DNA of 64,000 bases from the NCBI GenBank assembly GCA_026392455.1, contig JAPLCB010000004.1, forward strand, positions 434,001-498,000, in the 5' to 3' direction. The DNA comes from Propionibacteriales bacterium (lineage in GTDB: Bacteria > Actinomycetota > Actinomycetes > Propionibacteriales > Nocardioidaceae). Shown one piece after another: positions 18,334 to 26,112 of this stretch. How positions within the stretch are numbered: the first letter of the stretch is position 1; each line of letters starts with the position of its first letter. A program made the position numbers and the translations under genes. The notes beneath the pieces were generated by a model. It was not told where the DNA came from. It saw only the letters and a program-made list of their open reading frames with translations, and did not search any database.

Positions 18334-18355
18334 AACAGGTCCTATCGGTTCAGGC

Positions 18356-18994
18356 TTACTTGATGAGGTAGATGGTCGCGAAGAGGCCGATCCAGACGAC
18401 ATCGACGAAGTGCCAGTAGTAGGACACGACGATGGCGGTGACGGCCTGTTCGTGGGTGAAGCGACGTGCAACGAGGGTCCGTCCGAGGACGAAGAGGAAG
18501 GCGATCAGACCGCCGGTGACGTGGATCCCGTGGAAGCCCGTGGTCAGGTAGAACATCGTGCCGTAGGCCGAGGAGGGGATCGTGATGCCCTCGTGGATCA
18601 GCTCGGTGTACTCGAACGCCTGACCGCCGATGAAGATGGCGCCCATCACGTAGGTGAGCACGAACCACTCACGCAGGCCCCACAGCTTCATGTTGAGGAG
18701 CGCGCCGGTGCGACCGACCTGGCCGCGCTCGGCCGCGAAGACGCCGAGCTGGCAGGTCAGCGAGGACAGCACCAGGATCGTGGTGTTGATCGACGCGAAC
18801 GGCACGTTCAGGTCCGCGGTCGACTCGGCCCAGAGCTCCGGGCTCACCGCCCGGATGGTGAAGTAGGCGGCAAAGAGCGCCGCGAAGAACATCAGCTCGC
18901 TCGAGAGCCAGATGATGGTGCCTACGCTCACCATGCTCGGTCGGTCATGGTGCCCGTGCAGACGGGATGCTGGGATCACAGAAGTCGTCGCCAC
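18356..18994 (-). CDS. ctaE: Cytochrome c oxidase subunit III (CtaE)
   Basis: A 212-residue oxidase subunit III with five predicted helices and family blocks [26 protein letters not shown] and [10 protein letters not shown]. It stabilises subunit I. It opens the ctaE-qcrC-qcrA-qcrB operon, the usual actinobacterial arrangement that separates subunit III from ctaCD. I chose the GTG at 18994 over an ATG at 19051 because it gives the typical length. The 120-base divergent region upstream contains the palindrome ACACGTGT (19048-19055) and should hold promoters for both this operon and the ctaG-like gene. Confidence 0.96.
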   Translation of the reverse strand: MATTSVIPASRLHGHHDRPSMVSVGTIIWLSSELMFFAALFAAYFTIRAVSPELWAESTADLNVPFASINTTILVLSSLTCQLGVFAAERGQVGRTGALLNMKLWGLREWFVLTYVMGAIFIGGQAFEYTELIHEGITIPSSAYGTMFYLTTGFHGIHVTGGLIAFLFVLGRTLVARRFTHEQAVTAIVVSYYWHFVDVVWIGLFATIYLIK

Positions 18995-19115
18995 GCGGCC
19001 ATTATGTCGTGACTGTGGTCGCCCGCCACCCCGACCCCCTGTTTTAGACACGTGTGTCGCGGAGGGTTACGACCGGGGGTGGCACGACTCACGTGATGAG
19101 GCCTCCTTCTACTCT

Positions 19116-20072
19116 GTGCAGGTGCTGTTCTCGCCTCTCTCCGTGATCGCTTCGGCGTCTGTCCCGCTCGAAGCCGGGGCGTCCGATCTGCCCCGTTTCA
19201 GTGCCGCGACGTTCTTCACCCAGTGGGGGATCGACCCGGTCCCGTTGGTCGTCAGCGTCTGGGCCGCGGGCCTGTACCTGATCGGCGTCCGGGTGCTCCG
19301 GAGCCGGGGCGATGCCTGGCCGCTCGGACGGACCCTGGCGTTCGTGGTCGGCGGGATGGGTTCGTTCTACGTGGCCACGTCGTCGGGCCTCGGTGCCTAC
19401 GACACCACCCTGCTGAGCGTGCACATGGTCCAGCACATGGTGCTCGGCATGGTGGTGCCGCTGTTCCTGGCACTCGGGGCGCCGGTGACCTTGGCGCTGC
19501 GGACACTGCCGGCCAGGCCGAGGGCGGGCCTGCTGGTGGTGCTGCACTCCCGGCTGGCCCGGGTGCTCACCTTCGCGCCGCTGACCCTGGCGCTGTACGT
19601 GGCCAGTCCGTGGGCCCTGTACTTCACCGGCTGGTACGAAGCGACCCTGCACTCGGTCTTCCAGCACAACATGATGCACCTGCACCTGGTCCTGGTCGGG
19701 TCCTTGTTCTTCTGGCCCCTGATGGGCGTGGACCCGCTCCCGGGGCGGATCGGCTACCCGGCCCGGATGATGGTCGTCGTGCTGACACTGCCGTTCCACG
19801 CCTTCCTGGGCATCACGATCATGGGGCAGTCGACGCTGATCGGCGGGAGCTGGTACCCCGACCTGGGCCGGACCCTCACCTGGTTGCCCGATCCGTTGGA
19901 CGACCAGCACACGGCCGGCGGCATCCTGTGGAGCTCGGGCGACCTGATCGGCCTGGTCTTCTTCGCGGTGCTCTTCGTCCAGTGGGTGCGCTCCTCGATG
20001 AAGGAGGCCGCCCGTGAGGACCGACGACTCGACCGTCTGGAACGTCTGGCGTCGTCCGGGGAACCGGACTAG
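19116..20072 (+). CDS. ctaG: Cytochrome c oxidase assembly protein, CtaG-like
   Basis: A polytopic membrane protein of about 318 residues of the Caa3_CtaG family, with roughly seven hydrophobic helices. Conserved histidines lie at helix ends (VHMVQHMVLG, FQHNMMHLHLVL, LPFHAFLG), consistent with copper handling for the CuA/CuB centres. It is divergent from ctaE, which supports the role. The start is uncertain: GTG at 19116 or 19122, and neither has a good ribosome site; a GAGG lies 14 bases upstream. Confidence 0.85.
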   Translation: MQVLFSPLSVIASASVPLEAGASDLPRFSAATFFTQWGIDPVPLVVSVWAAGLYLIGVRVLRSRGDAWPLGRTLAFVVGGMGSFYVATSSGLGAYDTTLLSVHMVQHMVLGMVVPLFLALGAPVTLALRTLPARPRAGLLVVLHSRLARVLTFAPLTLALYVASPWALYFTGWYEATLHSVFQHNMMHLHLVLVGSLFFWPLMGVDPLPGRIGYPARMMVVVLTLPFHAFLGITIMGQSTLIGGSWYPDLGRTLTWLPDPLDDQHTAGGILWSSGDLIGLVFFAVLFVQWVRSSMKEAAREDRRLDRLERLASSGEPD

Positions 20073-20085
20073 TAGCATCCAGTCT

Positions 20086-20508
20086 GTGACTGCCCACACT
20101 TCCGGGAACACTCCCGCCCTCCGTGTCCTCGTCTACAGCGACGACTCCGACGTGCGCGCCCAGGTCATCCTCGCGCTCGGCCGTCGGGTGCACCCCGACT
20201 TCCCGGAGCTGCAGTACGTCGAGGTCGCGACCGAGCCGGTCGTCTGGCAGCAGCTGGACTCCGGTGCCATCGACCTGGCGATCCTCGACGGCGAGGCGAC
20301 CCCGGCCGGAGGACTCGGGATCGCGCGCCAGATGAAGGACGAGATCTACCAGGCCCCGCCCACCCTGGTGCTCACGGGACGGCCGCAGGACCACTGGCTC
20401 GCGACCTGGTCGCGTGCCGAGGCTGCGGTCTCGCACCCGCTCGACCCGATCGAGCTCGCGGAGGCGGTCATCCGTCTGCTGCGCTCGCGGGTCCCCGCCG
20501 AGGCGTAG
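20086..20508 (+). CDS. Stand-alone receiver-like protein, degenerate
   Basis: A 140-residue protein with a response-regulator receiver fold ([15 protein letters not shown] at the N-terminus) and no output domain. A phospho-acceptor-like Asp68 sits in [13 protein letters not shown]. The conserved Lys that normally precedes Pro near the C-terminus is replaced (SHPLDP), so phosphorylation may be altered or absent. It lies 13 bases after ctaG and 4 bases before trpD, so all three may be one transcript. I assign no specific pathway. The GTG start lacks a clear ribosome site. Confidence 0.75.
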   Translation: MTAHTSGNTPALRVLVYSDDSDVRAQVILALGRRVHPDFPELQYVEVATEPVVWQQLDSGAIDLAILDGEATPAGGLGIARQMKDEIYQAPPTLVLTGRPQDHWLATWSRAEAAVSHPLDPIELAEAVIRLLRSRVPAEA

Positions 20509-20512
20509 CCAC

Positions 20513-21559
20513 GTGGAAGGCCGTACCGGCCACAGCTGGCCCGAGGTTCTCACTGCTCTCGTCGGCCGCACCGACCTGACCACCGAGCAGACGACCTGGG
20601 CGATGGGCGAGATTCTCACCGGTGCTGCGACGCCGGTCCAGATCGCGGGCTTCGCGGTGGCGCTCCGGTCCAAGGGCGAGACGGTGCAGGAGATGCAGGG
20701 CCTGGTCGACGCGATGTACGCCCACGCGGCGCCGTTGCACGTGCACGGCCGGACCCTGGACATCGTCGGTACCGGTGGCGACCGGTCGTTCTCGGTCAAC
20801 ATCTCCACGATGGCGGCGATCGTCGCCGCCGGGGCCGGAGTCACCGTGGTCAAGCACGGCAACCGCTCGGCGTCCAGCAAGGCCGGCAGTGCTGACGTGC
20901 TCGAGCTGCTGGGGATCCGACTGGACCTCCCGGTGGCCGACGTGGCCCGGGTGGCCGCGGAGGCCGGCATCACCTTCTGCTTCGCGGCGGCGTTCCACCC
21001 GGCTCTGCGGCACGCCGCGGTGGCTCGCGGCGAGCTCGGCATCGGGACGACCTTCAACTTCCTCGGACCGATCGCGAACCCGGCGAAGCCGTCAGCCCAG
21101 GCGATCGGCTGCGCCGACGTCAGGATGGCGCCGGTGATGGCCGGGGTCTTCGCGCGCCGTGGCGTCGACGCCTGGGTGTTCCGCGGGGACGACGGGCTCG
21201 ACGAGCTGACCACGACGACCACGTCACGGGTCTGGACCGTCCGCGGTGGCGAGGTGGTCGAGACCTCCCTGGACCCCGCCAGGCTCGGGATCGCGCAGGG
21301 TACCGCCGAGGGTCTGCGCGGCCAGGACGCCGCGTTCAACGCAGCCGTCGTACGCCGCCTGCTCGCCGGCGAACGGGGACCGGTGCGAGACGCGGTCATC
21401 CTCAACGCCGGCGCGGCACTCGCCGTGCACGCCGACGAGGACGGCTCGCTGGAGGACCGGATCGCAGCCGGGATCAAGCGCGCCGACGACGCTGTCGACT
21501 CGGGTGCTGCTCAGGCGACGTTGGACCGGTGGGTCACGGCGGCGGCGCAGTCAGCCTGA
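20513..21559 (+). CDS. trpD: Anthranilate phosphoribosyltransferase TrpD
   Basis: A 348-residue enzyme of tryptophan synthesis joining anthranilate to PRPP. Signatures are [17 protein letters not shown] (PRPP-binding), [20 protein letters not shown] and [13 protein letters not shown]. The GTG at 20513 follows the receiver gene by 4 bases and gives the usual N-terminus. No other trp gene is in the window; a lone trpD beside ctaE is also the arrangement in M. tuberculosis (Rv2192c). Its last 26 bases overlap the convergent neighbour. Confidence 0.97.
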   Translation: MEGRTGHSWPEVLTALVGRTDLTTEQTTWAMGEILTGAATPVQIAGFAVALRSKGETVQEMQGLVDAMYAHAAPLHVHGRTLDIVGTGGDRSFSVNISTMAAIVAAGAGVTVVKHGNRSASSKAGSADVLELLGIRLDLPVADVARVAAEAGITFCFAAAFHPALRHAAVARGELGIGTTFNFLGPIANPAKPSAQAIGCADVRMAPVMAGVFARRGVDAWVFRGDDGLDELTTTTTSRVWTVRGGEVVETSLDPARLGIAQGTAEGLRGQDAAFNAAVVRRLLAGERGPVRDAVILNAGAALAVHADEDGSLEDRIAAGIKRADDAVDSGAAQATLDRWVTAAAQSA

Positions 21560-22166
21560 GCTCGTAGGAGCCGTCCGGCCTCGACGAGAAGCCGACGCGC
21601 TCGTAGTAGGCACCGACCATGGTCGGTGAGGTGAGGACCGAGGTGATCCCGCGCCCCGCGAGCACGTTGCTGTGCCGCCAGACGAACTGACCGGGGGAGA
21701 AGTCCCGGTAGCGGGGAGTGACGTAGTCGAGTAGGACCGTGGCCTGCGGCCCGTCGATCCGGATCAGCACGACCCCGACGGTCTCGTCACCGCGCTGGAC
21801 GATGAAGGCGTGGCTGTCGTCACCCTGTCCGTCCAGGAGCGTCAGGTCAGGCTGGAAGCGGAGGATGTCGTCCCAGTGCGTCCGGAGCACGTGCTGCAGG
21901 TAGGTGTCCTGCCGGCCGACCTCGAGGACCACGTAGGAGTCGGTGTCGTGCCGGGTAGCCAGCAGGGTCCGGATGTGCCAGAGGTTGATGGCCATCAGGG
22001 CGATGTTCATCGCGACCATCGGCCAGATCTCCAGGGCGGCGTTGTAGCCGGTCAGGACGACGCAGGCGGCGAGGTTGAGCACCCGGAACCGGAGGACCCG
22101 GGCCTGCATGACCGAGTAGACCAGCAGCGCTGATCCGATCCAGCCGATCGCGTCGAGCCATCCCAT
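21534..22166 (-). CDS. YgjV-like membrane protein with C-terminal acetyltransferase-like domain
   Basis: A 210-residue protein. Residues 1-70 form about three hydrophobic helices resembling the YgjV inner-membrane family ([39 protein letters not shown]). Residues about 90-205 look like a GNAT-type fold ([11 protein letters not shown], then [18 protein letters not shown]), which ends like many acetyltransferases. The fusion is unusual but seen directly in one frame. The substrate is unknown. The 3' end overlaps trpD by 26 bases on the opposite strand. Confidence 0.78.
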   Translation of the reverse strand: MGWLDAIGWIGSALLVYSVMQARVLRFRVLNLAACVVLTGYNAALEIWPMVAMNIALMAINLWHIRTLLATRHDTDSYVVLEVGRQDTYLQHVLRTHWDDILRFQPDLTLLDGQGDDSHAFIVQRGDETVGVVLIRIDGPQATVLLDYVTPRYRDFSPGQFVWRHSNVLAGRGITSVLTSPTMVGAYYERVGFSSRPDGSYELRLTAPPP

Positions 22167-22205
22167 GCAGCGAGCGTAGCGACGATCACCGGCGTCCGCC
22201 CCGTG

Positions 22206-23090
22206 CTAGCCCCGGGCGAGCGCGTGGCGCAGCAGTCCCTGCGCCGCCGACGGGTTCCGGGCACCCAGGGCCGACGGGACCAGTGCCGCGGCGTGCAACC
22301 GCGAGGTCAGGTGCCGGCGCGCAGCGCGTTCGGCCCGCACCAGTCCGGCAGAGCCGAGCTCGTCGGCGATGGTCCGGAAGTAGTGGCGCTCCTCGGCGAA
22401 GCGCTCCCCGGTCAGCGTCTTGACGGCGGAGTCGCTCCCGGTGTGGCGTCGGTACTGGAACGCGACCTCCGGGGAGAGCGCCATCCGGCCGCCTCCCTTG
22501 AGCACGTCCATCAGCAGCCCGAGGTCCTGGACGACGTGGAAGTCGGGGCGGAAGCCGATCTTCTCGATCACGTCGCGACGCCAGCAGAGGCTGGGGAAGT
22601 AGGTCCAGTTGCCGCGGAGCAGCGAGACCATCAGGGACTCTCCGCAGAGCTCGGTCGGACCGGCGGCGCTCGGGGTGAGGCGGTTCTTGACCCGGTCGAC
22701 GAGGGGACGGATCACCTGGTTGTCGCCGTCGATGATCTCGACACCGGTCTCGATGATCGCGACCCCGGGGAACGCCGCTACCGCTGCTTCCACGTCTGCC
22801 AGGAAGCGGGGCAGCATCAGGTCGTCGGCGCCCATCACCACCACGTACTCGGCGGTCGCCAGGCCGAGGGCGCGCATGTAGTTGAGGTTGGCTCCGAGGT
22901 TCGCCTCGTTGCGGTGGTAGTCGATCCGCGGGTCCCCGAGACCGGCGAACCAGGTGGCGATGCCCGGGTCGGGGTAGCCGTCGTCGACGACGATCAGCCG
23001 CCAGTCCGACGACGTCTGGGCGCGGACGCTCGCCACCGTCTGGCGGAGCAGGTCGGGGTCGCCGTAGAACGGCAGCAGTACCTCGATCAT
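22206..23090 (-). CDS. Family 2 glycosyltransferase
   Basis: A 294-residue GT-A fold glycosyltransferase. The nucleotide-sugar region (LLPFYGDPDLLRQTVASVRAQ, IVVDDGYPD) and the DXD-type metal site (VVMGADDLMLP) are present, and there is no membrane helix. It is the last gene of a four-gene unit and its ATG overlaps the DUF2142 stop (ATGA). It probably adds a sugar during assembly of a surface glycan. Donor and acceptor cannot be told from sequence. Confidence 0.9.
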   Translation of the reverse strand: MIEVLLPFYGDPDLLRQTVASVRAQTSSDWRLIVVDDGYPDPGIATWFAGLGDPRIDYHRNEANLGANLNYMRALGLATAEYVVVMGADDLMLPRFLADVEAAVAAFPGVAIIETGVEIIDGDNQVIRPLVDRVKNRLTPSAAGPTELCGESLMVSLLRGNWTYFPSLCWRRDVIEKIGFRPDFHVVQDLGLLMDVLKGGGRMALSPEVAFQYRRHTGSDSAVKTLTGERFAEERHYFRTIADELGSAGLVRAERAARRHLTSRLHAAALVPSALGARNPSAAQGLLRHALARG

Positions 23091-24607
23091 CGTGCGGCTC
23101 CTTCGGTGGCAGAGGCGATCGGGACCGGTGCCCCGATCCGGGGCGTCCGCTCGTGCTCGAGGACAGCCCTGACCCAGAAGGTGGCGGCGAGGCCGCCGAG
23201 GGTGATGATCAGGGCCGCACTGGGGGGCACCCAGTGGGTGTCGGTGACGAGCTGGAAGTTGCTGCGCTGCTTGGTCATCACCGACCACTGGCTGATCAGC
23301 TGGGCGAGCACCACCGCCACGACGGCACCGACACCAAGCGCCCGACTGCGGTGCGACCGGGTCCCGGAGGCATCGAGCAGGGCCCCCGCCACGACGATCA
23401 GACCGACGGTGAACGGCATTCCGTAGCGCCCCTGCCAGGCTGAACCGAGCTGGTGGAAGGTGTGCACCGTCAGGTAGGTCGGAACGGCGAACGAGACCAG
23501 GGCGATGACGCCGAGTCCGAGCGCCGGGCGTGAGCGCAGACCGCAGCGTCGTACAGCGGTCACGACGAGTGCGACCAGCACGACGACGACCAGCGCGTAC
23601 GCCGCGGGCGGGGCAGCCTCGTTGCGCATCGGGAACGCACCGATCGCCTGCAGCGGCCAGAGGAACGCGCCCTGGGCGACGTACTCCCACGGGTTGCCGG
23701 AGAAGTTCGAGCGGTCGAGGGTCGGGTTGTTGACTCCGGAGAGCAGCACCCAGGCGATCTCGAACGCGGAGGCAGCGGTGACCAGGCCGGTGCACGCGGC
23801 CTCGAGCCGGGTCGTCGGCAGCAGGGCCCGGACGGTCCGGACAGGACCGTGCAGTACTGCGGTCGCGCCGAGGATCAGGCCGAGCCAGAGCAGCCCGAGG
23901 GTGTGCGTGCTGACCAGGACCGCGGCGAACGTGGCCAGCATCCAGTACGCCGTGCGCCGCCGCTGGTCGCCGCGCGGCTGGACCACCGCGCCCAGAGCGA
24001 CCCAGGTCCCGAGGCCGGCGAGCATCTCGACACCGTTGGGCGAGGCGATCGCCGACGAGTAGACCGTCGTCGGCAGGGCGGCGACCAGCAGCGCGACCAA
24101 GGGCCACACGGTCCGAGCCCCGGCGATGGTCAGCCGGACCGCCATCGCGAACAGCAGGCAGCCGATCAGAGCAGCCGCGACCCGCATCGCGTAGAGGTTC
24201 GCTGTTCCGCTGAACGGCCGTGCGGGAATGCCGACGGCGGCGTAGAACGTGGGGTTGTAGCGCGACGCTGCACTGGCGATCAGGATCTCGCCGCCGGGGA
24301 GCTCGGTCATCGGTCGGCAGTTGTAGACCCCGGTGTACGGACGCGCGGTGCAGGCCGCCCGGGCGGCCTCGGCGACGTCGGCACGGACCGGGATCAGGTC
24401 GCCGCGACCGAGCTCGGTCGGGATGGTCTGGTCTCCGGGTTCCCAGTTCCCGGCCGCCACCGAGCTGGCCCGGTAGGCGTGGTCGAACTCGTCGATCCCG
24501 AAGTGCGGAGCGATGCACAGGATCCAGCCGAGCTGGAGGACGAAGAACCCGGCGCCCGCCAGCAGGGTGCTGCGCCAACGCGGCGGGAGGGAACCGCGGG
24601 GCCTCAT
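23087..24607 (-). CDS. DUF2142 multi-pass membrane protein
   Basis: A 506-residue polytopic protein with about 11 hydrophobic segments. It has a large extracytoplasmic loop after helix 1 (about residues 40-130) containing a conserved-looking FGIDEFDHAYRASS. DUF2142 proteins resemble GT-C glycosyltransferases/polymerases, and an Asp/Glu pair in the first loop (FGIDEFDH) fits a GT-C catalytic loop. The ATG at 24607 overlaps the DUF2304 stop. I infer transfer of a lipid-linked sugar outside the membrane; this is not demonstrated. Confidence 0.85.
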   Translation of the reverse strand: MRPRGSLPPRWRSTLLAGAGFFVLQLGWILCIAPHFGIDEFDHAYRASSVAAGNWEPGDQTIPTELGRGDLIPVRADVAEAARAACTARPYTGVYNCRPMTELPGGEILIASAASRYNPTFYAAVGIPARPFSGTANLYAMRVAAALIGCLLFAMAVRLTIAGARTVWPLVALLVAALPTTVYSSAIASPNGVEMLAGLGTWVALGAVVQPRGDQRRRTAYWMLATFAAVLVSTHTLGLLWLGLILGATAVLHGPVRTVRALLPTTRLEAACTGLVTAASAFEIAWVLLSGVNNPTLDRSNFSGNPWEYVAQGAFLWPLQAIGAFPMRNEAAPPAAYALVVVVLVALVVTAVRRCGLRSRPALGLGVIALVSFAVPTYLTVHTFHQLGSAWQGRYGMPFTVGLIVVAGALLDASGTRSHRSRALGVGAVVAVVLAQLISQWSVMTKQRSNFQLVTDTHWVPPSAALIITLGGLAATFWVRAVLEHERTPRIGAPVPIASATEGAAR

Positions 24608-24939
24608 CGGAGCTGGTCGGCGGACTCGCGCAGGGCGAGCTCGCGGGTCAGCGTCACCAGGTGGCGTTCGACCTGGTGCAAGCGCTGGTAGCACGCCAGG
24701 GTGGTGAACAGGAATGTCATCACGAAGGTGTAGAGCAGCAGGTCGGTCCCGCGCTGGACGCCGACGAGGTGGGCGGCCCAGACCGTGGTGCCGGGGAACG
24801 CGACCGCGACCACGCCGACCGGGACCAGCACCAGCAGCGCGATCCGCCGGATCGCCTGGTGGCTCGCCGGCTGCCGTTCGCGCAGGGTGAGGAACCCGAA
24901 CGCCAGGGTGCCGCCGATGAGCAGGATCTTGATCAGCAT
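24604..24939 (-). CDS. DUF2304 small membrane protein
   Basis: A 111-residue protein with three hydrophobic helices (about residues 2-17, 30-48 and 60-82) and an amphipathic, charged C-terminal helix (RLHQVERHLVTLTRELALRE). DUF2304 genes are commonly found beside DPM1-like GT2 genes, as here. The ATG shares one base with the stop of the upstream GT2 (TGATG). It is probably a membrane partner of that enzyme; that role is inferred from context only. Confidence 0.87.
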   Translation of the reverse strand: MLIKILLIGGTLAFGFLTLRERQPASHQAIRRIALLVLVPVGVVAVAFPGTTVWAAHLVGVQRGTDLLLYTFVMTFLFTTLACYQRLHQVERHLVTLTRELALRESADQLR

Positions 24940-25637
24940 CAGATCGCCCGCATCCGGCGTACGGCCAGGTCGAACAGGATGTTCACGGCGTTGATGTTGG
25001 ACTGTCCCTTGCCGCGTGAGTACTCGGTGTAGTTCACGGTCGTGGGCACCTCGACGTAGGTCAGTCCGTTGGGGACGATCGCGGAGAGGAATTCGCTGGC
25101 GTAGGCCATGCGCGGCATCGTCAGCCGGATCCGGGTGAGCGCGTTCCGGTTGAGCACCCGCAGGCCGTTGTGGGTGTCGGTCACCTCGAGCTTGGCGGTC
25201 CACTGGGTGAACCGGATGCCAGCCTTCAGGACGATCCGGCGCGCTGTCGGCATCGCCGTGCTGGTGCCGGTGAACCGGGAGGCGAGCACGACGTCGCTCT
25301 GGGTCTCGCGGGCGGTCCGGATCATCCGCTCGGCATCCTCGACCACGTGCTGGCCGTCGGCGTCGAAGGTGACGACCAGGGCTGCGTCGGTGTGCCGCAG
25401 GACGTAGTCGAAGCCCGTCTGCAAGGCTGCCCCCTGCCCCTGGTTGACGGCGTGCCGGAGAACGGTGGCGCCGGCTGCTCGGGCGATCTCGCCACAACCG
25501 TCGCTGCTGCCGTCGTCGACGCAGACGATCCGGTTGAAGCTGCCGCGGAGCGCAGTGATGACCGCCGCGACCGTGCTGGCTTCGTTGTACATCGCCACGA
25601 TGACGCAAACGTCGTCGTTCGCCTCGTGTACCGACAT
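24939..25637 (-). CDS. Dolichyl-phosphate-mannose synthase-like glycosyltransferase family 2
   Basis: A 232-residue GT2 of the DPM1/polyprenyl-phosphate sugar synthase type, with VIVAMYNEASTVAAVI, VCVDDGSSDG and the metal site FDADGQH. It would load a sugar onto polyprenyl phosphate for the membrane enzymes encoded downstream. I chose the ATG at 25637 because an excellent ribosome site (GGGGAGG) precedes it. It is the first gene of the four-gene unit. The 168-base upstream region is AT-richer than its surroundings and carries several dyads. Confidence 0.92.
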   Translation of the reverse strand: MSVHEANDDVCVIVAMYNEASTVAAVITALRGSFNRIVCVDDGSSDGCGEIARAAGATVLRHAVNQGQGAALQTGFDYVLRHTDAALVVTFDADGQHVVEDAERMIRTARETQSDVVLASRFTGTSTAMPTARRIVLKAGIRFTQWTAKLEVTDTHNGLRVLNRNALTRIRLTMPRMAYASEFLSAIVPNGLTYVEVPTTVNYTEYSRGKGQSNINAVNILFDLAVRRMRAI

Positions 25638-25704
25638 CGGCTGACCTCCCCTGAGCACCCCTGAGCCCTGGATCGATCGTGCACCAGATCGGATAGGGAT
25701 AAAA

Positions 25705-25781
25705 GGGACATAGAGAAAATAACGTTCAAAACGTCCCATTAGGCCCGAAAGGTCCCGGGACCTAGTCATTTGTGACTAGGT
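25705..25781 (-). promoter_or_regulatory. Regulatory region of the polysaccharide operon
   Basis: Three elements lie here. ACCTAGTCA/TGACTAGGT (25760-25768/25773-25781) is a perfect 9-bp dyad containing TAGTC-N6-GACTA. Beside it is the 12-bp palindrome GGTCCCGGGACC (25751-25762). Further downstream, in gene orientation, a GGGACGTTTT...TGTCCC block spans 25705-25737 and resembles the tadE promoter region. The dyad could alternatively be a terminator for the upstream Lrp-type gene. There is no T tract. Confidence 0.55.
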
Positions 25782-25805
25782 GGTGCCGGTCGTTCAGCGG
25801 AGCTC

Positions 25806-26084
25806 CTAGTCGAGGCCGAGCGAGAAGGCCGACTCGAGGTCGTGCTGGCTGTAGGCCCGGAACGCGATGTGGGTCTCGGTCTCCAGCACGCCGGGGACCT
25901 TGTTCAGCTTGTCGGCGATCGTGGTGGCGACCGCGTCGTGGTCGCGGACCCGGATGATCGCGATCAGGTCGATCTGACCGGTGACCGAGTACACCTCGCT
26001 GACGCCGCCCAACGCTGCGATGGCTTCCGCGACCTCGGGGATGCGGGCGATGTCGGCTTTCACGAACACGATGGCAGTGATCAT
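25806..26084 (-). CDS. Stand-alone Lrp/AsnC ligand-binding (RAM) domain protein
   Basis: A 92-residue protein consisting only of the AsnC_trans_reg/RAM fold. It starts AIVFVKADIARIPEVAEAI, with central GQIDLIAIIRVRD and VPGVLETETHIAF typical of the family. There is no helix-turn-helix, so it cannot bind DNA alone. Such proteins form amino-acid-binding dimers or octamers and may modulate full-length Lrp proteins. It lies 28 bases after the nuclease gene and may be its downstream partner in one transcript. Confidence 0.92.
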   Translation of the reverse strand: MITAIVFVKADIARIPEVAEAIAALGGVSEVYSVTGQIDLIAIIRVRDHDAVATTIADKLNKVPGVLETETHIAFRAYSQHDLESAFSLGLD

Positions 26085-26112
26085 GCAGGCAACCTACCCC
26101 TGGGTGCGCGGA

